NCBI GenBank assembly: GCA_030636485.1 | Contig: DAOVWV010000046.1 | Span: 1-8,507 of the forward strand | Length of the DNA: 8,507 nt | From: Methyloprofundus sp. | GTDB lineage: Bacteria > Pseudomonadota > Gammaproteobacteria > Methylococcales > Methylomonadaceae | Reading direction: 5' to 3' | Shown: positions 1 to 6,645 of the stretch, piece after piece | Layout of the letters: each line of letters begins with the position of its first letter | How positions within the stretch are numbered: the first letter of the stretch is position 1 | Made by a program: the position numbers and the translations under genes | The notes under the pieces: model-generated | What the model was told of the DNA's origin: nothing | Database searches by the model: none | What the model saw: only the letters and a program-made list of their open reading frames with translations

Positions 1-146
1 AGGTTGCCACCATTTTTTGCGGAGTTACACAGTGAGTGTTTTTTAGCGAGGATATCAAACTCAGCACCACCGGCTAGTTTCTTTTTGAGTATTTCGGCTT
101 CATCTTTCGTTTTTACTAAAATGTGTCGTGCACATGCTATTGCCAT
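1..146 (-). CDS. ppiC: PpiC-type parvulin peptidyl-prolyl isomerase, N-terminal part (cut by window edge)
   Basis: The minus strand from ATG 146-144 reads MAIACARHILVKTKDEAEIL and continues to the window edge, giving 48 codons. The HILVKT...A motif, followed by GAEFDILAKKHSLC and a SAKNGGN stretch, is the typical start of a small stand-alone parvulin such as E. coli PpiC, which has HILVK, GADFGKLAKKHS and GKRGGD at matching places. The family catalyses cis-trans isomerisation of X-Pro bonds. There is no signal peptide, so the protein is probably cytoplasmic like E. coli PpiC. An AAGAG Shine-Dalgarno lies about 10 bases upstream of the ATG. A possible extended -10 (TGA-TAAAAT, forward 201-209) lies farther upstream. 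The family is usually about 90-95 residues, so roughly half the gene is missing to the left. Confidence 0.85.
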   Translation of the reverse strand, partial: MAIACARHILVKTKDEAEILKKKLAGGAEFDILAKKHSLCNSAKNGGN

Positions 147-181
147 TTGTAATTGACTCTTTGTTTGTAGTTTGACTGGTC

Positions 182-196
182 GCTTAAATTTTAAGC
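182..196. repeat. Perfect 7+1+7 palindrome upstream of ppiC
   Basis: GCTTAAA and TTTAAGC flank a single central T (position 189). The element lies 36 bases upstream of the ppiC start, just downstream of a possible extended -10 for that gene. It could be an operator or a small hairpin in the leader. It is AT-rich, so chance occurrence is possible. Confidence 0.3.
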
Positions 197-277
197 TCTA
201 ATTTTATCAGCCATTTTTAATTAGCCGATCAGGGGATTTTAGACCAGAAATAGACCGTAAAAATTTCAGGCAAAAAA

Positions 278-309
278 AAGCCCCGAAGAGATAAATCTCA
301 TCAGGGCTT
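278..309 (-). terminator. Rho-independent terminator of tRNA-Phe
   Basis: AAGCCC (278-283) pairs with GGGCTT (304-309). The stem continues inward with GA/TC and then GAGAT (288-292) against ATCTC (295-299), with one A-A mismatch. Read on the minus strand, the stem is followed by an unbroken run of eight T (forward A-run 272-279). It sits 19 bases past the CCA end of the tRNA gene and should end the tRNA transcript before ppiC. Confidence 0.85.
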
Positions 310-328
310 GTTTTATTTGGCTTTAGCA

Positions 329-404
<76 letters not shown>

Positions 405-420
405 TTGCTAAAGAAACGCT

Positions 421-449
421 ATTATTCCAGCTATCCTTTTTTGCGTCAA
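421..449 (-). promoter_or_regulatory. Sigma70-type promoter of tRNA-Phe
   Basis: On the minus strand, TTGACG (forward 444-449) and AATAAT (forward 421-426) are separated by exactly 17 bases. The -10 box ends 16 bases before the mature tRNA 5' end, leaving a short leader for RNase P. The region upstream of the -35 is strongly A/T-rich, as expected for an UP element of a stable-RNA promoter. Confidence 0.75.
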
Positions 450-601
450 CTATTTTAATAATATTTTTTGTGTTAATTTTTATTTCATTGATTTTAATGT
501 GTTTTTATTTGTTTTATGTGGGGATATTGTGGCGGGGTATGCAATTATATAAATTTCATTATATACAAATTATTTTAAAATAAAATTACTACTATTTATA
601 G

Positions 602-607
602 TATAAT
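602..607 (+). promoter_or_regulatory. Possible -10 box of the argG promoter
   Basis: A consensus TATAAT lies 34 bases before the argG ATG, in a very A/T-rich stretch (about 540-630). No convincing -35 hexamer is seen at 16-18 bases upstream. I looked for an ArgR box (TGAAT-N4-ATTCA type) and did not find a clear one. Confidence 0.4.
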
Positions 608-641
608 TATAAGAATTTTATTTATTTAGAGTTTGGACACA

Positions 642-1679
642 ATGTCAGAGACCAAAAAGGTAGTTTTAGCTTATTCAGGTGGTTTGGATACTTCGGTTAT
701 TTTGAAGTGGTTGCAAGATGAGTATGCTTGTGAGGTGGTTACCTTTACAGCAGATTTAGGGCAGGGCGAAGAAGTAGAGCCGGCAAGAGAGAAAGCAAAA
801 TCTTTAGGTATTAAAGAAATTTATATAGATGATTTGCGCGAGGAGTTTGTGCGTGATTTTGTTTTTCCTATGTTTCGTGCAAATACTATTTATGAAGGTG
901 AGTATTTATTAGGGACATCTATTGCGCGTCCTTTGATTTCCAAGCGCTTGATTGAAATTGCAAACGAGACGGGTGCTGATACGATTTCGCATGGTGCGAC
1001 GGGTAAAGGGAATGATCAAGTGCGTTTTGAGCTGGGTGCGTATGCCTTGCACCCTGATATTAAGATTATTGCACCATGGCGTGAATGGGATCTGAATTCG
1101 CGTCAGAAGCTGTTGGCTTATGCTGATTCTCATGGGATTCCGATAGAAAGAAAAAAAGGTAAGGTGTCACCCTACTCAATGGATGCCAATTTATTACATA
1201 TTTCTTATGAAGGCGGGATTCTGGAAGATCCCTGGAATGAGCCTGAAGAAGATATGTGGCTGTGGAGTGTATCAGCAGAAAATGCACCTGATACCGCAAC
1301 GTATATGGAGCTGACGTATGCTAAAGGGGATATTGTTGCGATTGATGGTGTGCCGCATTCGCCTGCTGAAGTATTGGCTAAGCTTAACAAAATCGGCGGT
1401 GAAAATGGTATTGGGCGTTTGGATATCGTGGAAAACCGTTATGTGGGTATGAAGTCACGTGGTTGCTATGAAACGCCGGGTGGTACGATTATGATGCGGG
1501 CGCATAGAGCGATTGAGTCTTTGACTCTGGATCGTGAAGTCGCGCATTTAAAAGACGAGCTGATGCCACGTTATGCCACGCTGATTTCTAATGGGTACTG
1601 GTGGAGACTTGACAGAGAAATGTTGCAGACGATGATTGATCAGTCACAATCGACAGTGAATGGAAAAGTGCGTTTATAA
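642..1679 (+). CDS. argG: Argininosuccinate synthase, cut short by an in-frame TAA
   Basis: ArgG joins citrulline and aspartate with ATP to form argininosuccinate, the penultimate step of arginine synthesis, in the cytoplasm. The sequence shows the ATP-binding AYSGGLDTS motif (residues 10-18), then [21 protein letters not shown], and the [17 protein letters not shown] substrate-binding segment. The start is taken at ATG 642. The upstream TTG at 633 lies directly against the only Shine-Dalgarno-like AGAG (628-631), which is too close to serve it but suits 642. The open frame ends at TAA 1677-1679 after 345 residues, whereas this ArgG class is normally about 400. The missing C-terminus is encoded immediately downstream in the same frame, up to 1853. 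The codon replaced by TAA aligns with the Lys of the usual VRLKLYKGN segment. The gene may be a recent nonsense mutant, a sequence error, or subject to readthrough. Identity is secure; functionality as read is doubtful. Confidence 0.95.
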   Translation: MSETKKVVLAYSGGLDTSVILKWLQDEYACEVVTFTADLGQGEEVEPAREKAKSLGIKEIYIDDLREEFVRDFVFPMFRANTIYEGEYLLGTSIARPLISKRLIEIANETGADTISHGATGKGNDQVRFELGAYALHPDIKIIAPWREWDLNSRQKLLAYADSHGIPIERKKGKVSPYSMDANLLHISYEGGILEDPWNEPEEDMWLWSVSAENAPDTATYMELTYAKGDIVAIDGVPHSPAEVLAKLNKIGGENGIGRLDIVENRYVGMKSRGCYETPGGTIMMRAHRAIESLTLDREVAHLKDELMPRYATLISNGYWWRLDREMLQTMIDQSQSTVNGKVRL

Positions 1680-1853
1680 CTTTATAAAGGCAATGTTGAT
1701 GTGGTCGGCCGGGAGTCTGCGACGGATAGTCTTTTTGATGAGGCTATCGCCACTTTTGAGGATGATGAGGGTGCGTATAATCAGCAAGATGCTGAAGGAT
1801 TTATTAAGCTAAATGCTTTAAGAATGCGTATTGCAGCAAAGAGATTAAAGTAG
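1677..1853 (+). pseudogene. argG: Separated C-terminal segment of argG behind the nonsense codon
   Basis: After TAA 1677-1679 the frame stays open for 57 codons to TAG 1851-1853. It reads [13 protein letters not shown], then a [20 protein letters not shown] stretch, then [12 protein letters not shown] near the end. This is the standard ArgG C-terminal region, which in the family's known structures helps hold the tetramer together. There is no frameshift, second stop or obvious divergence. There is no start codon with a Shine-Dalgarno site of its own, so it would not be made separately. With this part, 642-1853 gives a 403-position protein, the expected ArgG length. Confidence 0.9.
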
Positions 1854-1863
1854 TTTGTTAATT

Positions 1864-1900
1864 AATCCCGTTCATTGTGTAAGTGGGCGGGATTTTTTTT
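1864..1900 (+). terminator. Rho-independent terminator of argG
   Basis: AATCCCG (1864-1870) pairs with CGGGATT (1888-1894). The stem extends inward through TTCATT/AAGTGG with G-T pairs, leaving a five-base loop, and is followed by T-run 1893-1900. It lies 10 bases after the TAG at 1851-1853, not close to the TAA at 1677. That position supports 1853 as the ancestral gene end. Confidence 0.85.
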
Positions 1901-1910
1901 ATCAAACTTG

Positions 1911-1916
1911 TATAAT
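1911..1916 (+). promoter_or_regulatory. Possible -10 box for the two-helix membrane protein
   Basis: A consensus TATAAT lies 38 bases before ATG 1955 and just after the argG terminator. A -35 at the right distance would fall within the terminator stem and does not match consensus. The call therefore rests on the -10 and the position only. Confidence 0.4.
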
Positions 1917-1938
1917 GTGCTTTGCAGTTTCTTTTTTT

Positions 1939-1946
1939 AGGAAGGA
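1939..1946 (+). promoter_or_regulatory. Shine-Dalgarno that sets the start at 1955
   Basis: AGGAAGGA is separated from ATG 1955 by 8 bases, a near-ideal site. It rules out the TTG at 1922, which lies upstream of it. A second good candidate, GAGG at 1991-1994, sits 8 bases before an in-frame ATG at 2003. Confidence 0.7.
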
Positions 1947-1954
1947 TTTTTTTA

Positions 1955-2590
1955 ATGGGCGATTTACGCAAGAAGAATAAAAAAAATAAAGAGGTGCGTA
2001 ATATGGCTGTTCTAAATTCGGTGACACAGCTGAGTGTGCTGAAAATGAACAGGCTGGTATTGGCGACTATCATTGGCTTAATGTCTATGGTGGTTTTTAT
2101 GGGTATTCTGTTGATGCCTGTCAATGAGATTGTTAAAAGCTCTGTGCAGGTGCATAAGCCAGTAGCGTTATATGATGTACAGATGAATCCGGTTATCTCT
2201 GCAGAAGTGGATGCTTTGAAGTCACAATTAGTGGGCTTGGTCAGTGGGTCCATTGAAAGTAAATTAAAAATTCTTGAAGAGGGTTTACGTACCGGGACTA
2301 TTGCTGAAATCGGTCTGGATACAATTCATGCTTTACAAGAGGATTTAGTGGTTTTAAAAACCTATTCTGAAACGGGGGCAGGGCGTTTAATTGCGCAAAA
2401 ATATTTGCAGCAACCTAGGGCAGAAAGAGCTGAGGCGCAAGCCTTGGCTGCCGAGGTTTCTCAGCTTAGAAATCTGGTGCATTTACTGATTGTCTCTTGT
2501 GGTTTGATGCTTGCGGCCATTGCCGGTGTCTGGGTGCGTAGGCAATATGTTTTAAATGATGATACTATTGAGCAAAAGAAAATTTTATAA
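1955..2590 (+). CDS. Unrecognised two-helix membrane protein with a coiled-coil-like periplasmic region
   Basis: I do not recognise the family. The 211-residue protein starts with a very basic segment, GDLRKKNKKNKEVR (residues 2-15). A hydrophobic helix follows at about 33-54, then a soluble stretch at about 55-172 rich in Leu, Glu, Ala and Gln with heptad-like spacing (LKSQLVGLVSGSIESKLKIL; AERAEAQALAAEVSQLRNLV). A second helix lies at about 173-194 and a short charged tail ends the protein. The two helices and the positive ends suggest both termini are in the cytoplasm and the middle is in the periplasm. This resembles the sensor part of chemoreceptor-type proteins, but no HAMP, kinase or signalling domain follows. 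An alternative start at 2003 would remove the basic N-terminus and give 195 residues. The gene stands alone between two terminators. It is a real gene by start signals and composition; its function is unknown. Confidence 0.8.
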   Translation: MGDLRKKNKKNKEVRNMAVLNSVTQLSVLKMNRLVLATIIGLMSMVVFMGILLMPVNEIVKSSVQVHKPVALYDVQMNPVISAEVDALKSQLVGLVSGSIESKLKILEEGLRTGTIAEIGLDTIHALQEDLVVLKTYSETGAGRLIAQKYLQQPRAERAEAQALAAEVSQLRNLVHLLIVSCGLMLAAIAGVWVRRQYVLNDDTIEQKKIL

Positions 2591-2682
2591 GTCTTTGGAA
2601 GTGCTTATGCGCTGAATTTGCGCCTAGGATAAATATCGGGGTGTGGTTCTTTGGGCTGTATAATTTTCTATCAGGCAAAAAA

Positions 2683-2717
2683 AAGCCGTTCCAGCGCAAG
2701 CTTGGAACGGCTTTTTT
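2683..2717. terminator. Bidirectional rho-independent terminator
   Basis: AAGCCGTTCCA (2683-2693) pairs perfectly with TGGAACGGCTT (2703-2713). An A-run (2677-2684) lies to the left and a T-run (2712-2717) to the right, so it can work on both strands. It lies between the converging membrane-protein gene (ends 2590, plus) and cytochrome c gene (ends 2730, minus) and probably serves both. Confidence 0.9.
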
Positions 2718-2729
2718 ATGAGGCTTTGC

Positions 2730-3065
2730 TTATTGAGATAGGTAATTCCATACTGCGTCAATAGCTTGATCTTCTGAATAGCCAGCTTTCTTAACAGGGC
2801 CAACTGCCATGATTGCATCCATTGCTTTAGGCATACCATTTTTACCTTCTTTTAAAGTAGTTGCAAAGCTATCTTTTGAAAGGTCACCTGATTTAATCAA
2901 TGCGATCAATTGTGGGTTTGAAGAAATATCATGGCAAGCACCACAACCACGACCGAATGCACGGTCATAGATTTTTTTACCCACTTTAATTTCGTTGGCA
3001 GCAGATGCTTGTGCACTTAAGCCTAGTAGAGCCACTGTAGAAACAGCTAATAATAATTTTTTCAT
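2730..3065 (-). CDS. Small periplasmic class I-type cytochrome c
   Basis: The 111-residue protein begins with a clear Sec signal peptide: MKK, a hydrophobic core LLLAVSTVALLGL, and a cleavage site ASA|AN after about residue 22. The mature protein is about 89 residues and has one haem c attachment motif, CGACH (C41, C44, H45). Met78 in NGMPKAM is the likely axial ligand, with Met82 as alternative. Size and layout fit a mono-haem electron carrier of the c5/c551/c555 type, exported and matured by the Ccm system. The start is supported by a GAGGA Shine-Dalgarno a few bases before the ATG, and a promoter lies at 3163-3191. It is a single-gene unit, so its redox partner cannot be told from its neighbours. 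Confidence 0.93.
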   Translation of the reverse strand: MKKLLLAVSTVALLGLSAQASAANEIKVGKKIYDRAFGRGCGACHDISSNPQLIALIKSGDLSKDSFATTLKEGKNGMPKAMDAIMAVGPVKKAGYSEDQAIDAVWNYLSQ

Positions 3066-3162
3066 TCTGATCACTTCCTCTTTTTGATAATAATAAAACA
3101 ACTATGCTTGTTGCGAGTGTGTTCCCAGCGAAACATAGCCTTGAAAAATTTTTAACCTGTAG

Positions 3163-3191
3163 ATGATAGAGAATTTGGAGAGATTTTTCAA
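3163..3191 (-). promoter_or_regulatory. Predicted sigma70 promoter of the cytochrome c gene
   Basis: On the minus strand, TTGAAA (forward 3186-3191) and TATCAT (forward 3163-3168) are spaced by 17 bases. Transcription would begin near 3156, giving a leader of about 90 bases. No specific regulator site was recognised. Confidence 0.55.
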
Positions 3192-3256
3192 CTATTATCG
3201 TTGGTTTTTGTAAAGTTACATTGAAAATTTCTTATAGCTTAAAAATATTAACCCGA

Positions 3257-3287
3257 GAAGCACCTCAATCGCCGAAAGGTGTGCTTC
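3257..3287 (-). terminator. Possible terminator of cysG
   Basis: GAAGCAC (3257-3263) pairs with GTGCTTC (3281-3287), and an inner AGGT/ACCT pairing is possible with a two-base bulge. On the minus strand the stem overlaps the cysG stop codon and is followed, after TCGGG, by TTAATATTTTT rather than a clean T-run. It is therefore a weaker candidate than the other terminators here. Confidence 0.45.
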
Positions 3288-4692
3288 ATCCCTTATCTCC
3301 ATGCTCTGGCTGAAACCACTTTAACTTTTCATGTAATGTAACAACGGTACCAATAATAAGTAAGGTGGGGGGATGTATGCTTTGTCCTTTAATTTTTTCA
3401 GGCATAGTGCTTAGTGTGCCGGTGATGACCCGTTGTGTATGGGTTGTACCCTGCTGTACCAGGGCAATTGGTAAATCAGCCGATGCGCCGTATTGAATCA
3501 TTGATTGACAGATTATTTGCAGTCCGACTAGCCCCATATAGATAACAATGGTCTGGTTTGGTGCGACCAGTTGCTGCCAGTTAAGGTTGATGCTGTTGTC
3601 TTTTAAGTGACCGGTAATAAAGGTACAGGATTGGGCGTGGTCTCTATGCGTCAGTGGGATTCCGGCATAGGTTGCACAGCCAGAAGCTGCGGTGATGCCA
3701 GGGACAACCTGAAAATTAATGTTTTCCTGTACCAGTGTTTCGATTTCTTCGCCGCCACGCCCAAAAATAAAAGGATCTCCTCCTTTTAGGCGCACCACGC
3801 GCTTTCCTGATTTTGCCAGGCGGGCGAGTAGTTCATTAATGGACTCCTGATCCAAACTGTGATTATTGCGCTGTTTGCCCACATAGATTTTTTCTGCGTC
3901 ACGGCGTATTAGCTCAAGAATTTCATCAGAAACCAGGCGGTCGTATACAACGACATCGGCTTGTTGCATTAAGCGCAGTGCGCGAAAGGTCAGTAAATCA
4001 GGATCACCAGGGCCGGCACCGACTAAATAGACCTCGCCTGTATTATCAAGTGTGTCGGGGCTATTGAGTATGGCTTCTTTTAAGCGTGCTTCCGCTTCCA
4101 TTTCTTTGCCGGAATAAAAGAGTTCGGCAATAGAGCCTTGCAGAACCTTTTCCCAAAAAATGCGCCGTTGTGCGGGTGGGTTGATATGTTCTTTGACTAA
4201 TGTCCGATATTTTTCAGCCAATTTGGCCATGCGGCCAAAAGCCGGTGGGATAAGGCTTTCCAGTTTTGCGCGTAATAATCTGGCAAGTACTGGGGATGCA
4301 CCGCCAGAAGATACGGCAGCAATAACCGGTGAGCGGTCGATAATGGCGGGAACAATAAAGCTACATAGCTCGGGGTTATCGACAACGTTGACGGGGATGT
4401 TTTCATTGTGGGCTGTTGCAGCAACCAATGCATTGATGTCTGCTTGATTGGTTGCTGAAATGATGAGTCGTTGTCGATGAACATCGCTAGGTTCAAAGTT
4501 CTTTTCAATAATTTCCAGGTTTGGATAGCTAGAGGTTAATTGTCTGACGCTATTGCTAATGGTGGGAGCAAGTACGGTGATAATGGCACCTGCTTTGGCA
4601 AGTAGCTCAATTTTTCGTGTCGCTACTTCGCCAGCACCAACGACTAAGCAGTTTTTATTTTTTAAATCAATAAAGAGGGGGAAGTATTCCAT
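3286..4692 (-). CDS. cysG: Siroheme synthase CysG (precorrin-2 dehydrogenase/ferrochelatase plus uroporphyrinogen-III methyltransferase)
   Basis: The 468-residue enzyme makes siroheme from uroporphyrinogen III by two SAM-dependent methylations, an NAD-dependent oxidation and iron insertion. Siroheme is the cofactor of assimilatory sulfite and nitrite reductases. The N-terminal CysG-B half shows the NAD-binding VVGAGEVATRK (residues 17-27), NVVDNPEL with Asp105 (matching the catalytic Asp104 of the enteric enzyme) and AVSSGGASPVLARLLR with Ser129 (matching Ser128). The C-terminal CysG-A half begins at about 220 with VYLVGAGPGDPDLLT. It continues through VVYDRLVS, VVRLKGGDPFIFGRGGEE, VVPGITAASG, GIPLTHRD and the IYMGL segment (383-387). 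Length and domain order match E. coli CysG (457 residues), so it is a full fusion. No strong Shine-Dalgarno precedes ATG 4692, although the MEYFPLF start fits the family. It diverges from tusA. Confidence 0.97.
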   Translation of the reverse strand: MEYFPLFIDLKNKNCLVVGAGEVATRKIELLAKAGAIITVLAPTISNSVRQLTSSYPNLEIIEKNFEPSDVHRQRLIISATNQADINALVAATAHNENIPVNVVDNPELCSFIVPAIIDRSPVIAAVSSGGASPVLARLLRAKLESLIPPAFGRMAKLAEKYRTLVKEHINPPAQRRIFWEKVLQGSIAELFYSGKEMEAEARLKEAILNSPDTLDNTGEVYLVGAGPGDPDLLTFRALRLMQQADVVVYDRLVSDEILELIRRDAEKIYVGKQRNNHSLDQESINELLARLAKSGKRVVRLKGGDPFIFGRGGEEIETLVQENINFQVVPGITAASGCATYAGIPLTHRDHAQSCTFITGHLKDNSINLNWQQLVAPNQTIVIYMGLVGLQIICQSMIQYGASADLPIALVQQGTTHTQRVITGTLSTMPEKIKGQSIHPPTLLIIGTVVTLHEKLKWFQPEHGDKG

Positions 4693-4732
4693 ATGGATAT
4701 AAATGTATCAGTGGATGGTTGTGGCTTAATTA

Positions 4733-4738
4733 ATTATA
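4733..4738 (-). promoter_or_regulatory. Possible -10 box of the cysG promoter
   Basis: The minus strand reads TATAAT 40 bases upstream of the cysG ATG. No matching -35 is visible, so an activator may be needed or the box may be chance in AT-rich DNA. Confidence 0.35.
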
Positions 4739-4826
4739 AGGTTTGAATTTATTCAGCCCTTGAGCTTGGAAGTGGGAACTCAGTATTTTTCAATGTTTAA
4801 ATTAACAGCGCAGATTGTATTTGTAA

Positions 4827-4835
4827 TGCTATTAT
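4827..4835 (+). promoter_or_regulatory. Possible extended -10 promoter of tusA
   Basis: TGC-TATTAT forms an extended -10 element, with transcription expected near 4842. This start would lie downstream of the ATG at 4836. It therefore supports ATG 4878 as the translation start, with a leader of about 36 bases. Confidence 0.4.
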
Positions 4836-4877
4836 ATGCGCTCCTTAAAAGTATGCTTGAGAAATTTTATAATCAGT

Positions 4878-5108
4878 ATGATTGAATTTGATATAGAAGT
4901 GGATGCCGTTGGCTTGCACTGTCCATTACCTTTATTACGCTTAAAAAAAGCTTTGAAAGATATGCTGTCTGGCGAGGTTGTTCGGGTAACCGCGACAGAC
5001 CCTGCTGCACATTTGGATTTTGGTGTTTATGCAGAGCAAACAGGCAATGAAATTATTGAGTATATAAGAGAGGATGGGCAGCAGGTCTTTTATGTGCGCA
5101 AAAAATAG
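4878..5108 (+). CDS. tusA: TusA-family sulfurtransferase
   Basis: The 76-residue protein carries the TusA signature GLHCPLPLLRLKKAL with the sulfur-accepting Cys15. The conserved TDPAAHLDF segment (about 45-53) and the C-terminal FYVRKK also fit. TusA proteins are small cytoplasmic carriers that hold persulfide sulfur for tRNA thiolation, molybdenum cofactor synthesis or, in sulfur oxidisers, dissimilatory sulfur transfer. The open frame extends up to an ATG at 4836, which would add 14 residues. I chose 4878 because the family normally starts close to the first beta strand (IEFDIEVDAVGL), no Shine-Dalgarno precedes 4836, and the likely promoter overlaps it. The site before 4878 is also weak (GAGAAA, rather distant). 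It diverges from cysG and converges on the HPP gene with a 21-base gap. Family membership is clear; being the exact E. coli TusA counterpart is less certain. Confidence 0.88.
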   Translation: MIEFDIEVDAVGLHCPLPLLRLKKALKDMLSGEVVRVTATDPAAHLDFGVYAEQTGNEIIEYIREDGQQVFYVRKK

Positions 5109-5129
5109 CGGGTTTAGGCTGGGTGTTGT

Positions 5130-6311
5130 TTATAGGGTCTTGGTCAAACCTTGATTATAAAGCGCGGCAATCAGGTTCGCCTGATAAATCACGCCGACCA
5201 GGCGATGTTCTTCGTTAATAATAGGAATTTGACGGTGCCCTTGCATGGACATTAAGGGGATGAGTTCCACGATATGAGTCGATTCAGTTAGAGTGACAAC
5301 GGACTGCGTCATGATATGCCCTACAGCCTCAGGTTTATTGGCCTTGATGTCGGTGGTACGACGAATAAAACGACGGAATTGATCCGGTAGGCTGTCATAG
5401 GCATTCAGATTTATATATTTAAAAAAATCATGCCAGGTGAGAATCCCAATGACACGTTTTGTATTGTCGACAACTGGAAGGACTTTTAGTTTTTTGTTCT
5501 GAATTAACTGCCAGGCATCTTCGACTTCTGTGCCATATTCTACGCTGGTAATATCGCGCACCATAATATCTGCGCAGCATATCTCATCACGTATACGCTT
5601 AAAGGTGTTTAATTCGGCATTGCTTAATAGTTGGCTAAGCTCGGTAGCCGTTATATCGACAAAGCTATTCGAATTTTTGAGTGCTAGCTCAATATCCTGT
5701 TTGGAAGTGCCAATTTTATGGTTTCCATTAGGGAGGGGGGGCACTTCACTAGCGGGCTGGTTTTTTGTCACTTCTTTTTTTGATAAGGCATTGGGGTAAT
5801 CTCGGTTCAGAATCCAGCGATTGATAATGACTGATAGTGCAATCATAAGTCCTACATTAATGCCAACAGGGACTAGCAGAAAGGAGTAACCCAGCGAAGT
5901 GATGCTATCGCCCGCCATAACAGGCGCAAGTGCAGTCGCTGTTGCGGGTGGGTGTAGACAGCGCAAGATCAGCATTGCTAGCACAGAAGTTCCGGCAGCA
6001 ACGGCTGCGGAGGACGCGGTTTCTGTAATATTGAGAGCGCAGCTCATTCCTATGAATGCAGAGCATAACTGCCCGCCAATAAATGGCCAGGGTTGTGCTA
6101 AAGGGCTGTTAGGAATAAAAAACAAAATAACCGCAGAGGCTCCCATAGATGCAACGATAATGGGAGAGTTGGAAACACCTATAATGGTCTGGGTTATGAG
6201 GGCGATAAAAAATATAGCGCAAAAACAGGCTAGCAAGGAAAGGATTTTTGCTTTTATATTTAGCTGCACGGGGTCAACTGTAAAGGCTTGAAGCAATGGG
6301 ATGAATTTCAT
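5130..6311 (-). CDS. HPP-family integral membrane protein with two C-terminal CBS domains
   Basis: The 393-residue protein has an N-terminal membrane domain of about four to five helices (roughly 22-46, 49-67, 76-95, 101-118 and 138-165). It contains the HPP signature RCLHPPATATALAP (His120-Pro122). A charged linker (about 168-245) leads to two CBS domains. CBS1 is at about 246-300 (ADIMVRDITSV...LPVVDNTKRVIGILTWHDF) and CBS2 at about 330-386 (VGHIMTQSVVTL...QIPIINEEHRLVGVIYQANL). CBS pairs usually bind adenosyl ligands or sense ionic strength and gate the attached domain. Some HPP proteins from cyanobacteria and chloroplasts have been reported to transport nitrite; the role of the bacterial HPP-CBS form is less clear. 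Lying beside a NarK transporter and near cysG makes a nitrite or nitrate role plausible, but this is inference. No clear Shine-Dalgarno precedes ATG 6311. Confidence 0.9.
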   Translation of the reverse strand: MKFIPLLQAFTVDPVQLNIKAKILSLLACFCAIFFIALITQTIIGVSNSPIIVASMGASAVILFFIPNSPLAQPWPFIGGQLCSAFIGMSCALNITETASSAAVAAGTSVLAMLILRCLHPPATATALAPVMAGDSITSLGYSFLLVPVGINVGLMIALSVIINRWILNRDYPNALSKKEVTKNQPASEVPPLPNGNHKIGTSKQDIELALKNSNSFVDITATELSQLLSNAELNTFKRIRDEICCADIMVRDITSVEYGTEVEDAWQLIQNKKLKVLPVVDNTKRVIGILTWHDFFKYINLNAYDSLPDQFRRFIRRTTDIKANKPEAVGHIMTQSVVTLTESTHIVELIPLMSMQGHRQIPIINEEHRLVGVIYQANLIAALYNQGLTKTL

Positions 6312-6624
6312 TATTTATTATTGTTATTAATTGGTTAATGTAATGTACCTGAATTCAAGTCATAAGTGCATCATAACAAATATCATGTGTGGGGAATGAG
6401 GATTTTATGTGTTTAGTGCCGGTCATTCTTTTATGTAAGATACGCCGATTAATAAAACCGAGTAATGGAGTAAGGGGTTACCGCGAAGGCTGCCTAGTAA
6501 ATAAAGTAATTCAGTATTAGAGATAAAAATAAAAGGGTTGAAATATCAATCACTAAAACCATTGTGGAAGTGTAGTTTTTAATGGCTTATTAGAAAAAAC
6601 CTTACAAATTAACTTGATGCAAAG

Positions 6625-6639
6625 GTGTTGAATCAACAC
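6625..6639. repeat. Perfect 7+1+7 palindrome upstream of narK
   Basis: GTGTTGA and TCAACAC flank one central A (6632). The symmetry suggests either an operator for a dimeric regulator or a short hairpin in a narK leader. It does not fit the FNR/NNR spacing (TTGAT-N4-ATCAA). It lies 146 bases before the narK ATG and 6 bases before the next hairpin. Confidence 0.5.
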
Positions 6640-6645
6640 AAACAT

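Noticed and set aside
1660..1700. Frameshift as the cause of the short ArgG
   Set aside because: Codon-by-codon reading shows the downstream LYKGN segment is in the same frame as the TAA, so it is a substitution to a stop and not an insertion or deletion.
1858..2253. Open frame of 131 codons on the minus strand
   Set aside because: It lies opposite the membrane protein gene and the argG terminator, has no family resemblance, and the plus-strand frame has the better start signals.
4160..4508. Overlapping open frames on both strands within cysG
   Set aside because: They cover the conserved CysG-B domain in other frames and show no start signals or family match.
5109..5129. Terminator between the converging tusA and HPP genes
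   Set aside because: The 21-base gap has no stem followed by a T-run. A distant GGTTT/AAACC pairing (5111-5115 with 5146-5150) is too weak.
6538..6549. FNR/NNR-type site (TTGA-AATA-TCAA) upstream of narK
   Set aside because: The half-sites are four bases apart instead of the six between TTGA and TCAA in a true FNR-type site, so it is only a chance-level dyad in AT-rich DNA.
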